From positions 1-17,154 of the forward strand of contig CAJMAW010000064.1 in NCBI GenBank assembly GCA_905211485.1: a DNA stretch of 17,154 nucleotides, written 5' to 3'. Numbering within the stretch: position 1 is the stretch's first letter; each line of letters opens with the position of its first letter. The translations under genes were made by a program, and so were the position numbers. The notes beneath the pieces were generated by a model. The model was not told where the DNA came from and made no database searches. It worked only from the letters and a program-made list of their open reading frames with translations. Shown here one piece after another: positions 1 to 7,735 of this stretch. The stretch is from an uncultured Lentisphaeria bacterium (GTDB taxonomy: Bacteria; Verrucomicrobiota; Lentisphaeria; Victivallales; UBA1829).

Positions 1-7
1 AGATAAT

Positions 8-40
8 AAAAAAAAGTATGAGGCCTGCTCGCCCTCATAC
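8..40 (-). terminator. Rho-independent terminator of the minus-strand operon
   Basis: Arms GTATGAGG (16-23) and CCTCATAC (33-40) are perfectly complementary over 8 bp with a 9-nt loop. Read on the minus strand, the stem is followed at once by eight T residues (A8-A15 on the plus strand). It lies about 80 bp past the glycosyltransferase stop codon, so it most likely ends the transcript carrying the protease, Nif3-like and glycosyltransferase genes. Confidence 0.85.
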
Positions 41-119
41 TCCCCGGATCTCGCTACCATTCCCTGCACCCGCAGAAAACATTTGCTGAATTTTGATTTT
101 TTTTTGACTTATTTTTTCG

Positions 120-1856
120 TCATTTTTGCTTGATCAGATAAAAAAGACGGATCGTCATGACGGACTGAGGGTATGGAGTAAATTCCTTGCCTGTCATGAC
201 TTGGTAGGATTTTAAAATATCCGTCATTTCTTTTCCGTCAATATTTTTAAAATGACGGGAAAGAATCATGACAATCGTCTGCCCCTTTTGTGAAATTCTG
301 TCAAAAAGCCGCAAATCCTCTCCGCTTTTTAAATAAAGAATACCCCTTTTTCCATGAAAAACAGCCAGCTCTTCCGGCATCCAGAACACATCCGTGGCAA
401 TAATGGTCTCTTTTCCCAAGGCTGACAACTCATTCAGCAATTGCTGTGAAAAGTCTTTCTTGCTTTTCAGCACTCCCAACGAAAAAAGCTGCACCCCAAG
501 CGAACAGGCTGATAAAATACAAAGTGGAATCAAAAACATCATCCGGCTTTGAAAGGAACAGTTTCTCCTTCTGGAAAGAAAGCGGAAAAAGACGTAAAAT
601 GTCAGAAGAAAGAAAAACGGCATCAAAAAAAGGAAATGACGCGGACCGAAAAAGATTCCCGCTGTCTTGAAATTCAAAGTCAGTCCCGTCAGCAATACCG
701 AAATCAGCAGAACCATTCCGGAAAAGCGAATCCGTTTTGCCGAACCCCGGAAGAACCCTCCCATCCACAGGAACGGAAGCACAGCCAGCGGAAATGAGGC
801 GCAGAGAGACTGCACTGAAAGCGTCCCCATGACCGGATCTTTTTCGCAGAACAGAAAATAAAGATTGCCGACCGCAGCCAATGCCGCGGCAGAAAGCAGT
901 ATTTCCCTTGAAATTTCAGTCCGCTTCCATTTTTCCGGGAACAGCAGTCCCCCGGCAAATCCTGCTGCGAAAATACATGCGGAAATCATTGCCGGAAACT
1001 GCGGCCCGTAGGATTTCCAGACAAAGTAAAAAAGCGAATACAGCCGTTCGGAAAAACTCAGTTCCGCATTGCCGAGCGAATGATAAATGACATAATGAAT
1101 CCCGAAAATGGATCCGCTGTCCCTGTAATTCCAGAAACAGAGCGGGATTGCCGTTATCAGAAAGCATCCGAAAGCAGAGGCAGTTTTTTTCAGTGAAATC
1201 CCGCAGCAGCAGAATGTCACAAAAATCGCCGCACTTAAAATCCACCCTTCCTCCCTGAAAAGCAATGAAATTCCGCAGAGGAAACCCGTTACGAGCAGAA
1301 AACGGATTTTCCTTGTCCGGAAATAACGGAGACTCCAAAACAGAATCATGCTGCTTATCATAGAAAAAAGCGATATTTCCAGAAGCAGCGTCGCATAAAA
1401 AAGCAGCGGGGAAGTGAAGCCCGCACAGCAGACAGCCAGAGCCGCCATACGCGCTCCGAGTCCCAGTTCCTTCACCGACAATCCAGTGAAAACCGCACAC
1501 AGAAGCGCCGGCACGAAAGAAAGAAAAAACCTTGCCCCCGGAATCGAAACCTGAGGAAGAAACAGCGAAGCCAGATACGGAAAACAGGGCGAATAAGCCG
1601 AACGCACCTCCAATGGATTCTTTCCTTTCAGAAAATAGGGCGGAGGAAAGGCGGAAAGGGTGTTTTTCCCATCGGAAATTCCGCCGAAAACATCCGCTAT
1701 CGCTCCGGAAGAATCCGCCGCACGCGCTTCGGCCGCGATGATCCGGTTTCCTTCATCGCTGATCCAGATGGAATCGTACATCAGAAAAGGCAGACAGAGC
1801 AGAATGTAAAGAAACGTCAGCACAAGAATGGCAGAAGGAAGAATTTTCAGTTTCAT
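120..1856 (-). CDS. GT-C superfamily membrane glycosyltransferase (PMT/ArnT-like)
   Basis: A 578-aa polytopic membrane protein. It opens with a hydrophobic helix (about residues 5-26). The short acidic stretch ISDEGNR follows (D34, E35), placed as in GT-C enzymes (GT39/GT83 type), where the first extracytoplasmic loop carries the catalytic acidic pair after TM1. Roughly ten further hydrophobic segments follow, then a C-terminal soluble tail of about 100 residues. Such enzymes move a sugar from a polyprenyl-phosphate donor to protein, lipid or glycan outside the cytoplasmic membrane; donor and acceptor cannot be read here. I chose ATG 1856; an in-frame GTG at 1868 would add four residues. It is the last gene of the minus-strand unit, 73 bp after the Nif3-like stop codon, and ends at the terminator at 8-40. 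The family call is fairly safe; the substrate is unknown. Confidence 0.72.
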   Translation of the reverse strand: MKLKILPSAILVLTFLYILLCLPFLMYDSIWISDEGNRIIAAEARAADSSGAIADVFGGISDGKNTLSAFPPPYFLKGKNPLEVRSAYSPCFPYLASLFLPQVSIPGARFFLSFVPALLCAVFTGLSVKELGLGARMAALAVCCAGFTSPLLFYATLLLEISLFSMISSMILFWSLRYFRTRKIRFLLVTGFLCGISLLFREEGWILSAAIFVTFCCCGISLKKTASAFGCFLITAIPLCFWNYRDSGSIFGIHYVIYHSLGNAELSFSERLYSLFYFVWKSYGPQFPAMISACIFAAGFAGGLLFPEKWKRTEISREILLSAAALAAVGNLYFLFCEKDPVMGTLSVQSLCASFPLAVLPFLWMGGFFRGSAKRIRFSGMVLLISVLLTGLTLNFKTAGIFFGPRHFLFLMPFFFLLTFYVFFRFLSRRRNCSFQSRMMFLIPLCILSACSLGVQLFSLGVLKSKKDFSQQLLNELSALGKETIIATDVFWMPEELAVFHGKRGILYLKSGEDLRLFDRISQKGQTIVMILSRHFKNIDGKEMTDILKSYQVMTGKEFTPYPQSVMTIRLFYLIKQK

Positions 1857-1905
1857 ACTGTTCTTCACCGCTTCTTTTTTCCGCAGTTTGAATTTTGCCT
1901 TTTTC

Positions 1906-1925
1906 TCTTCCGAGCCTTCGGAAGA
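1906..1925 (-). other. Perfect 8-bp stem-loop in the Nif3-glycosyltransferase spacer
   Basis: TCTTCCGA (1906-1913) and TCGGAAGA (1918-1925) form a perfect stem around a 4-nt loop, starting 5 nt after the Nif3-like stop codon. On the minus strand it is followed by an A-rich stretch, not T residues, so it is not a normal intrinsic terminator. It could be an mRNA stability or processing element between the two cistrons. Confidence 0.45.
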
Positions 1926-1929
1926 ATCT

Positions 1930-2703
1930 TCAGAGCCCGGTGGGAAGGTCTATGAATTCACTTTCAATTCCGAATTCGCGAGTCAGAGAGTTCATGACTG
2001 CAAGCACTCCCGGGATTTCGGAACGGTAATGCCCCAGCGTGATGATGGATGTTCCGGTTTCCATCGCGGGGTGAAAGACCTCATGTTCCGCAGAACCTGT
2101 GACAAGGCATTCGATATCGGAATCATAAATTTCATCAAAAAGCTCCGGAAACGCTCCACCCCCGGAAATGACGCCGATTTTGGAAACTTTTTCCGTCTTG
2201 TTGCCCAGAATGCGGTATTCTCCCTCGGAAGGGAGTTTTTGGTTCAGAAGCCTCGCGAGTGCCAGGGGGGAGGCCGCTTTTTCCAGAGTGCCTGAAAAAC
2301 CGATTTTATAATGATGATATGTGCCGAAGGGCTGAAGATCGCGAAGAGGAATCATGCCGGCTATCAGGGCGTTGTGCCCGATGAGCGGATTTGCGTCGAG
2401 CGGCAGGTGAACGGCGTAGAGGGAAATGCCTTCGGATGCAAGAAGGGAAAGACGTCTGGCATGAATTCCCTGAATCCTGCGGAATCCGTTCCCCCAGCTG
2501 ATGCCGTGATGGACGAAAATGAAATCCGCATCCAGATCCGATGCGATGGTGAAAAGCGCTTCGCAGGCGTCTACCGCGAAGACCGCCTTCCTGACTTCGT
2601 TTCTCCCCTGGAACTGAAGTCCGTTGTTGGAGGGATCGTCCGGATATTCACTGATTTCTAGGATATTGTCAAGAAAAGTCAGAATTTCCTTCAGGGCTGC
2701 CAT
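1930..2703 (-). CDS. Nif3-like dinuclear metal center protein
   Basis: A 257-aa protein of the NIF3/YbgI (GTP cyclohydrolase I type 2-like) family, close to the usual length for versions without the PII-like insert. Family hallmarks are visible. The N-terminal DPSNNGLQ (residues 23-30) is the family's substrate-pocket motif. The metal ligands are HH (H65, H66), D103 in HLPLD, H225 in GHYRSE and E229, the set that binds two metal ions in structures of the family. YbgI-type proteins form hexameric rings; their physiological substrate is still debated. The ATG at 2703 has a strong AAGGAGGAG site upstream and lies inside the 3' end of the protease-like gene (35-bp overlap), which suggests translational coupling. 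Family assignment is firm, exact function is not. Confidence 0.92.
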   Translation of the reverse strand: MAALKEILTFLDNILEISEYPDDPSNNGLQFQGRNEVRKAVFAVDACEALFTIASDLDADFIFVHHGISWGNGFRRIQGIHARRLSLLASEGISLYAVHLPLDANPLIGHNALIAGMIPLRDLQPFGTYHHYKIGFSGTLEKAASPLALARLLNQKLPSEGEYRILGNKTEKVSKIGVISGGGAFPELFDEIYDSDIECLVTGSAEHEVFHPAMETGTSIITLGHYRSEIPGVLAVMNSLTREFGIESEFIDLPTGL

Positions 2704-3808
2704 TTTCCCTTTCTCCTCCTTCCCGGGACTCTGCCGGGTTTATGAATTTGCGTAGAATAATCTGCCAGCGGAGTTTGTTTTCCGCACAGCGTGCCATCCA
2801 GTCCGGAAGATCCTGCGGATGCGGGGCGAAGGAAGCGATTTGCGCGATTTCCTCCGCGGTCGAACGGAAAAGAACGGCGCTGGGCAGGGCGGCGCCGTTC
2901 TCTTCCAGAGCACGGCAGGCCTGAAAATAAGTCCGCCGCGAGCGCAGATTCCTCAAAAACAGATAAAGCGGCCAGAGAAAAATCAGAATCCAGAAGGGAA
3001 GCACGGGCAGCCCAACGCCGAAGAGAAACACCGCCGTCTGAACTCCCAGAAGCAACAGGACGGGAAGAAGAAACAACACCGCGTCCCGGTCCTTCTGAAA
3101 ACAGTTTCCCGCATATTTCCGGAAAGCGCTGGAGGAGGTCATGTAGGCGAAAAGCTCTTCAAAGGAATCGTCTTCCAGAGGAGCCCGGGCAACATGGCAG
3201 ATTTCATGGGCCAGCAGTTCCGCCCTGTCGTAAATGAACCAGCGCCGTTTTCCCGCAAAATTTTTCCGGATCACAAAGACGGAGACGGCGTTTTCATCCA
3301 CCAGAGTGCACCCTCCCCAGAGCAGACCCAGCCCCCTGGAAAGAAAAAACGCCGGCACCCAGTCGATGTTGAAGGCGAAGAGGGCCTCTGTTTTCCCCGC
3401 GGCTTCCTGAAGAATTTCCGCAGGAATGGGTCTGGCACCGGAGAAAATTCCTTTGTCGCAGACAGTGGAAGCGGAGCAGCCTGGAGTAAGCGAGGAAGCC
3501 GGAGAAGCGGAATTTGCGGAAACGGTGGAAACGGTGGAAACGGTGGAAACAGTGGAAACAGTGGAAACGGGATCGGTTGAGGAGGAGACGCCGGAGGAAA
3601 TCAGGGCGGCAGAAGAGGTGTTCTCCCGGGAGGAATCATTCAGTTCCTCAGCAAAATTTTCATAGGCTCCGCCCAGACGTTCCACCCTGAGGGCAAACTC
3701 CTCCGGATTTTCCTCTGCTCCTGGGAAAATTCCCATGGAATCCAGCTGATCGAGCAGAACGGGATCGGCTTTCCGGATTCGTTGAATTTGTTCTGAGTCT
3801 GGAAACAA
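2669..3808 (-). CDS. Membrane-anchored HExxH metalloprotease-like protein
   Basis: Not recognised as a named family. With a TTG start at 3808 the protein is 379 aa. TTG is chosen because AGGGAGGAG (3818-3826) sits 9 nt upstream, and the next in-frame ATG (3736) would cut into a coherent helical region. Residues about 82-97 are a Ser-Thr-Val tandem repeat in a Ser/Thr-rich linker. The sequence HEICH (residues 201-205) is a zincin HExxH motif. The pair EE at 217-218, 12-13 residues beyond the second His, is a plausible third zinc ligand, as in minigluzincins. Two hydrophobic helices follow (about 243-266 and 267-286), then a soluble C-terminus. It could be a membrane-bound peptidase; target unknown. 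It is the first gene of the minus-strand operon, behind a probable promoter and LacI-type operator, and overlaps the Nif3-like gene by 35 bp. Confidence 0.68.
   Translation of the reverse strand: MFPDSEQIQRIRKADPVLLDQLDSMGIFPGAEENPEEFALRVERLGGAYENFAEELNDSSRENTSSAALISSGVSSSTDPVSTVSTVSTVSTVSTVSANSASPASSLTPGCSASTVCDKGIFSGARPIPAEILQEAAGKTEALFAFNIDWVPAFFLSRGLGLLWGGCTLVDENAVSVFVIRKNFAGKRRWFIYDRAELLAHEICHVARAPLEDDSFEELFAYMTSSSAFRKYAGNCFQKDRDAVLFLLPVLLLLGVQTAVFLFGVGLPVLPFWILIFLWPLYLFLRNLRSRRTYFQACRALEENGAALPSAVLFRSTAEEIAQIASFAPHPQDLPDWMARCAENKLRWQIILRKFINPAESREGGERENGSPEGNSDFS
3518..3570 (-). repeat. 9-bp tandem repeat encoding Ser-Thr-Val
   Basis: On the plus strand, GGAAACGGT is repeated head to tail from 3518: three identical units, two units reading GGAAACAGT, and a sixth partial unit. 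On the coding minus strand each unit is one Ser-Thr-Val triplet in the linker of the protease-like protein. The 9-bp period keeps the frame, so copy-number change would alter linker length without knocking out the gene. Confidence 0.9.
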
Positions 3809-3864
3809 GGGCGCCGGCTCCTCCCTGAATCGACATGGTGAAAACTTGTTCTGTCCCGTGAAAC

Positions 3865-3876
3865 GGAAACGTTTCC
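3865..3876. promoter_or_regulatory. Candidate LacI-family operator (GGAAACGTTTCC)
   Basis: A perfect 12-bp palindrome whose core AAACGTTT matches the central part of many LacI/PurR/CcpA-family operators. It lies about 24-35 bp downstream of the predicted minus-strand -10 box and upstream of the TTG start at 3808, where a bound repressor would block the protease-Nif3-glycosyltransferase transcript. No LacI-type regulator is encoded in this window, so the partner is unknown. Confidence 0.5.
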
Positions 3877-3899
3877 TTTTTTTCCGCGGACATTGGGAA

Positions 3900-3927
3900 A
3901 GATTACTCAAAAAATGGAGTTTTTCAA
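3900..3927 (-). promoter_or_regulatory. Sigma70-type promoter of the protease operon
   Basis: On the minus strand, TTGAAA (3927-3922) and TAATCT (3905-3900) are separated by 16 bp. They resemble -35 and -10 hexamers and would start transcription near 3893, giving an 85-nt leader before the TTG start. The site lies in the divergent gap with cobO. Confidence 0.5.
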
Positions 3928-4000
3928 GCGGGAAAATGGCAAAGTTCGGCGTTTGACGTATATTTCTCTGTTTTGAATCTTTGAAATACGGAAGGGCAGC

Positions 4001-4531
4001 ATGAAGAATCCCGGGAAAATTCATATTTACTGCGGCGACGGAAAAGGAAAGACGACTGCCGCCGCCGGACTCGCCGTCCGGATGCTCGGAGCAGGGGGCA
4101 GAGTTTTTTTCGCCCAGTTTCTGAAGGACGGAAGCAGTTCGGAAATCCGCTTCCTGAAAACGCACGCTTCTCCGGATTTTACGGCATACGCCTGCGGAAC
4201 CGGGCGTTTTCTCTCCGGAAGCCGTCCTCCGCCGGAAGAGGAGGTCCGGAGAGCGCAGCAGACTCTTGCCGAAGCGGGAAAAGCCCTTTGTTCCGGAGAA
4301 TACGATCTTGTGGTCCTGGATGAGGTTCTCGGCGCGCTGCAGGGCGGACTTCTCCGGGAGGAGACCGTCCTTTCCGCACTGCGGAACCGCGCCGTGGGGA
4401 CAGAAGCCGTCCTCACAGGGAGAAATGCTCCCGAATCGCTGCTGAAGGCTGCCGATCTCGTCAGCCGTGTGCAGTATGTCAAACACTATTATGAGACAGG
4501 GCGCGCCGCTCTGCCGGGAATCGAATTCTGA
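4001..4531 (+). CDS. cobO: Corrinoid adenosyltransferase (CobO/BtuR type)
   Basis: A 176-aa cytoplasmic P-loop enzyme that transfers the 5'-deoxyadenosyl group of ATP to Co(I) corrinoids, forming adenosylcobalamin or its precursor. Visible signatures: the early P-loop GDGKGKTT (residues 12-19), the beta strand YDLVVLDEV with D107/E108 in the Walker B position, VLTGRNAP (137-144), and the closing H-x-Y-x-x-G-x-x-A-x-x-GIEF. Length matches the BtuR/CobA/CobO family. ATG 4001 is preceded by GGAAGG (3990-3995). A TTGACG (3953-3958) could be a -35 box, but no convincing -10 follows. The HAD gene starts 2 bp after its stop codon, so the two are almost certainly cotranscribed. No other corrinoid gene is nearby, which fits a salvage role (inference). 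It is not the unrelated PduO or EutT type. Confidence 0.93.
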   Translation: MKNPGKIHIYCGDGKGKTTAAAGLAVRMLGAGGRVFFAQFLKDGSSSEIRFLKTHASPDFTAYACGTGRFLSGSRPPPEEEVRRAQQTLAEAGKALCSGEYDLVVLDEVLGALQGGLLREETVLSALRNRAVGTEAVLTGRNAPESLLKAADLVSRVQYVKHYYETGRAALPGIEF

Positions 4532-4533
4532 CA

Positions 4534-5442
4534 ATGGCAATGCAGATTATCAGTTCCTTTTACGAATGGTGGTTTGAAAAAGAAATGCGCCGCGGCTTCG
4601 ACGCTCTCTTCTTTGATATGGACGGGACTTTGCTTCTCGGGAAAAGAGATCCCGTTCCCGGAGCCCTGAAACTGATCCGGAGACTGCGCCGGGAAAATTT
4701 CCCTTTCCGAATCCTGACCAATGACGGGAATCATTCCCTGAACGAAATCTGCTCTTTCTTCACACGTGCGGGATTCGATATTCTTCCGGAAGAAGTCGTC
4801 TCCTGTTCTCTTGCGCTGAAGGAAATGGCGGAGGAGCACGCTTTGCGCGGAGAAAAGGTCTTTGTGATGGGCGATCTCGGGAAACCGGAGAATTATGCGG
4901 CTCTTGCGGGCATGCTTCCGGTGACGGATCCCGCAGAAATTGACTCCTGCCGCGCCATCGTCGCCGGGGAGGGATATTACGACTGGCACAAAGTGTTCCA
5001 TGCCGTGCTGAATTTTTTTGCAAGGCATCCGGACCGTCTCTTCCTTGTTCCGAATCCGGACAGCTACTGGCCGGACGGCCGGGGCGGTTTCGGCATCGGA
5101 GCCGGCGCTTCCGCACGTTTTCTGCGCGGTTTGCTCAGGGAAATGGGCCTGGAACCGGAAACGATTTTTCTCGGGAAACCGTTTCCTGCGGTTTTTCAGC
5201 ATGCGGTGAACGAAATCGTCCGGGACTACGCTCTCCCGGAAATCCCGGAAATGAGCCGGATTCTGATGCTCGGAGATTTTCTGCCCTCCGATATCCGCGG
5301 AGCCAACGCCTGCGGAATGACCAGCGCCCTGCTTCTGACTGGAGTTACCCCTGAAAGCAGACTGACGGAACCCCTGCTCCCTGAAGAAGTCCCCGATTAT
5401 GTATTCAAACACATCGCCTGTGATAAAATGACAGCATTGTGA
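4534..5442 (+). CDS. HAD-superfamily phosphatase, NagD-like (class IIA)
   Basis: A 302-aa cytoplasmic hydrolase of the haloacid dehalogenase superfamily. Motif I is FDMDGT with nucleophile D28 and acid D30. Motif II is TND (62-64), with D64 where NagD relatives often have Asn. The cap lies between motifs II and III, which defines subclass IIA. Motif III is K215 in FLGKP, and motif IV is GDFLPSD (D248, D253). NagD-like enzymes dephosphorylate small sugar phosphates and nucleotides; this substrate cannot be named. The start ATG 4534 lies 2 bp after the cobO stop codon; ATG 4540 is also possible, and no strong ribosome site is seen, so translation may depend on coupling to cobO. A link to corrinoid or nucleotide salvage is inference from position only. 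Confidence 0.85.
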   Translation: MAMQIISSFYEWWFEKEMRRGFDALFFDMDGTLLLGKRDPVPGALKLIRRLRRENFPFRILTNDGNHSLNEICSFFTRAGFDILPEEVVSCSLALKEMAEEHALRGEKVFVMGDLGKPENYAALAGMLPVTDPAEIDSCRAIVAGEGYYDWHKVFHAVLNFFARHPDRLFLVPNPDSYWPDGRGGFGIGAGASARFLRGLLREMGLEPETIFLGKPFPAVFQHAVNEIVRDYALPEIPEMSRILMLGDFLPSDIRGANACGMTSALLLTGVTPESRLTEPLLPEEVPDYVFKHIACDKMTAL

Positions 5443-5509
5443 CGGGTAAATGACGTGCCGAAAAGCCAATGACGGGGAATAAACGGAGAAAATAGACGGG
5501 TAAATGACG
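5441..5509. repeat. Direct repeat GACGGGTAAATGACG in a convergent gap
   Basis: The identical 15-mer GACGGGTAAATGACG occurs at 5441-5455 and 5495-5509, 54 bp apart, with a weaker copy (11 of 15) at 5471-5485. The first copy begins within the HAD stop codon, and all lie in the 148-bp gap between the convergent HAD and histidine kinase genes. No hairpin with a T tract was found here, so this is not an obvious terminator; role unknown. Confidence 0.7.
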
Positions 5510-5590
5510 GATGACATCCCTCTTTTCCCCCATATTTCCCGCATTCAGCATTTCTTCCCCGGGCGGGATGGTTTCATGGACTCAGGATTC

Positions 5591-7612
5591 TCAATGCGCC
5601 AAAGGGCTGTCCGGAGAGAGTATTTTCTCCATGATGTCATTGATATCCATAACTTTGAATGGCTTGTCCAGGCGCGCGGCGAACCCGTATTCATGGAAAT
5701 TCGCCATGACGGGGTCGTTGGAATAGCCGCTCGCCACAACGGCTCGGACGGACGGATCGAATTTCCTGAGAATGACGATGGCTTCCTTTCCGCCCATTTT
5801 TCCGGGAATGGTCAAATCCATGAAGACCGCATCGAAAGGATGACCGGAATTTTTAGCGTGCTTGTACTTTTCGATGGCTTCCGCGCCGTCGGAAGCGTAT
5901 TCACAGACGCAGTTCATGATTCCGAGCATTTTCCCGAGGAGCTGACGGATGTTCTCCTGATCGTCGACAATCAGGACATGTCCGCCGGAAACGTAAGTGA
6001 GCGTTCGCTCCCGGGGCGCGGTTTTCTGGAGGAGGAAGGAGGAAGTGGAGGATCTGCTCTGTTCTCCCCCGGAACTTAGAAAGGCAGACAGGGAGGAAGA
6101 AGAGTTGGATGCCGCCTTCCTTTCCTTTGTTGCTGCGGCTCCGGGGGAGGAGCTCCCGGGGGAAACCGGCAGATAAATGAAAAAGGAGGAACCCTGCCCC
6201 GGGAGAGATTCCGCAGTGAGATATCCGCCGTGACGTTTGATGATGTTATGGGCGGTGGAAAGCCCGAGCCCGCTGCCGTTGGCCTTGGTGCTGAAGAAGG
6301 GATCGAAGATTTTTTCAAGATTTTCGGGAGAAATTCCGACCCCTTCGTCGCGGATGGTGATTTTAACGTAGGTGCCGCGGGGGAGGGGAAGGGAGGGAGC
6401 GGAGCCGCTGTTCCGGGAGGGATCGATGGAAATATTTTCCGCTGAAATATGAATGACGCCTCCGGAAGGCATGGCCTGATTGGCGTTGATGACGATATTA
6501 TCGATGGCTTGTCCGATTTGTCCGACGTCGATATCGGCGAATTTTAGGTCGTCGGAGAAATGGAATTCGCAGGTGCACTTGCTGCCTCTGAGCATGAATG
6601 TGGCGTTGTTGACAATCAGTTCGGCAATGGAATTGGGAGTCCGGTAGGGATCGCCGCCTTTGGCAAAGGTCAGGAGCTGGCGTGTCAGGGCCATCGCACG
6701 CACAGAGGCTTTTTCACATTCGACAAGACTGTTTGCGGTTTCAGGGTTGTTGTTGAACATCTGAGCAAGCTGGAGATTGCCGTGGATGGCGGTCAGGAGG
6801 TTGTTGAAATCGTGGGCGATTCCGCCGGCGAGAATGCCGATGGATTCGAGTTTCTGGCCTTTGCGGGCTTCCAGTTCGGCGTTGTCGCGTTCGATGGCGC
6901 GGAGTTTCAGATTGGCGATCATGGTGTTGAGACCGGTCTGGAGTTCGGCGTCCTCATCGGAAAAGGGTTTCATGTCGAGCCGGGTGTCCAGGTTTCCGTC
7001 GGCCACGCGCCGGACGGCGTCGATGATGCGGTCGAGCCGGATGGTGAAACGCCCGATGAAGTAATACGCGCAGACGAAAGACAGCAGCAGAATCGTGGCT
7101 CCCGCCAAAAGTCCGAGCTGAAGGAAAAACATTCTCTTGCGGAAAAATTCCTCTTCGGTGATTGCCAGAGCAACCTGCCAGTGGTTTCCGGCGGTTTTGG
7201 AAACCGCGTACATGGGAGTTTTGGTGATTCCGTCGTAAAAACTCAGCGCGCCGTTTTTCCCGGGATGGATTTCCAGAATGGAGCGTGCGCCCAGGAAATA
7301 GGCGTCCTCCGTTTCGGGTAGGAGGCAGAGAACGCCGGTGTCTCCCCAGCGGAAATGGGCATATTTGGATAGAATTTCATTGCAGAGGAGTTTTTCCCTG
7401 GTTTTTGTCGGCGCAGAGGACTGGGTGCGGAGAATCTCCAGCCAGATCTGTTCGATGTCCGCTGCGATTTTGTCGACTTCCCGCTCCATGTTCTGTCGGC
7501 TGAATTCCCGGATGGTCAGATCCAGAAGGAAGATCCCGCATCCCAGAAGAAGCGTCACCAGAAGAAGAATGGAGGATGCGTAAAGCAGGAAAAGCCGATT
7601 TCTGAGTTTCAT
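5591..7612 (-). CDS. Hybrid sensor histidine kinase with C-terminal receiver
   Basis: A 673-aa inner-membrane sensor. Order: TM1 (about 8-31), an extracytoplasmic sensor region of about 125 residues with no motif I recognise, TM2 (about 162-187), HAMP (about 188-240), and a dimerisation helix with phosphoacceptor H267 in GGIAHDFNN. The ATPase domain has an N box around N372/N376, DEGVGIS (422-428), FDPFFSTK and GSGLGL (446-451). A Ser-rich linker (about 484-540) leads to a receiver domain with acidic D550/D551, phosphorylation site D599 and K650 in DKPF. ATG 7612 is chosen because TM1 follows directly and GGGAG lies about 10 nt upstream; longer reading to 7813 adds only non-conserved sequence. 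No partner regulator or output domain is encoded nearby, so it is an orphan whose phosphoryl group may pass to a separate phosphotransfer protein. Confidence 0.92.
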   Translation of the reverse strand: MKLRNRLFLLYASSILLLVTLLLGCGIFLLDLTIREFSRQNMEREVDKIAADIEQIWLEILRTQSSAPTKTREKLLCNEILSKYAHFRWGDTGVLCLLPETEDAYFLGARSILEIHPGKNGALSFYDGITKTPMYAVSKTAGNHWQVALAITEEEFFRKRMFFLQLGLLAGATILLLSFVCAYYFIGRFTIRLDRIIDAVRRVADGNLDTRLDMKPFSDEDAELQTGLNTMIANLKLRAIERDNAELEARKGQKLESIGILAGGIAHDFNNLLTAIHGNLQLAQMFNNNPETANSLVECEKASVRAMALTRQLLTFAKGGDPYRTPNSIAELIVNNATFMLRGSKCTCEFHFSDDLKFADIDVGQIGQAIDNIVINANQAMPSGGVIHISAENISIDPSRNSGSAPSLPLPRGTYVKITIRDEGVGISPENLEKIFDPFFSTKANGSGLGLSTAHNIIKRHGGYLTAESLPGQGSSFFIYLPVSPGSSSPGAAATKERKAASNSSSSLSAFLSSGGEQSRSSTSSFLLQKTAPRERTLTYVSGGHVLIVDDQENIRQLLGKMLGIMNCVCEYASDGAEAIEKYKHAKNSGHPFDAVFMDLTIPGKMGGKEAIVILRKFDPSVRAVVASGYSNDPVMANFHEYGFAARLDKPFKVMDINDIMEKILSPDSPLAH

Positions 7613-7729
7613 TGCCGCAAAGTCTCCCGAAGATTGTTTTACAATAATCCCGAATCTCCCAAATGCAACTCCGTTCCTTTTTTCGGAAATCTTTTGGTTC
7701 CACCCTTGAATTCCTGCCCTTTTTGAGTC

Positions 7730-7735
7730 ATTATA
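7730..7735 (-). promoter_or_regulatory. Perfect TATAAT -10 box, candidate kinase promoter
   Basis: The minus strand reads TATAAT here, 118 bp upstream of the kinase start. No good -35 hexamer is found 16-18 bp upstream of it (nearest reads AATGCA), so assignment rests on the -10 alone. Confidence 0.3.

Noticed and set aside
1906..1925. Stem-loop as an intrinsic terminator
   Set aside because: No T run follows on either strand; kept only as a stem-loop.
1828..2295. 155-codon plus-strand frame
   Set aside because: It is antisense to the Nif3-like gene, whose metal ligands and length are complete.
3518..3570. Short tandem repeats as a CRISPR-like array
   Set aside because: The units are contiguous 9-mers with no spacers and lie inside a coding frame.
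3809..4540. Upstream extension of the protease-like frame to 4540
   Set aside because: It would overlap the whole of cobO on the other strand and cross the promoter region; the TTG at 3808 with a strong ribosome site is better supported.
5443..5590. Terminator between the convergent HAD and kinase genes
   Set aside because: I found no GC stem followed by T residues in either direction; a 5-bp CCCGC/GCGGG match with a 20-nt loop is too weak.
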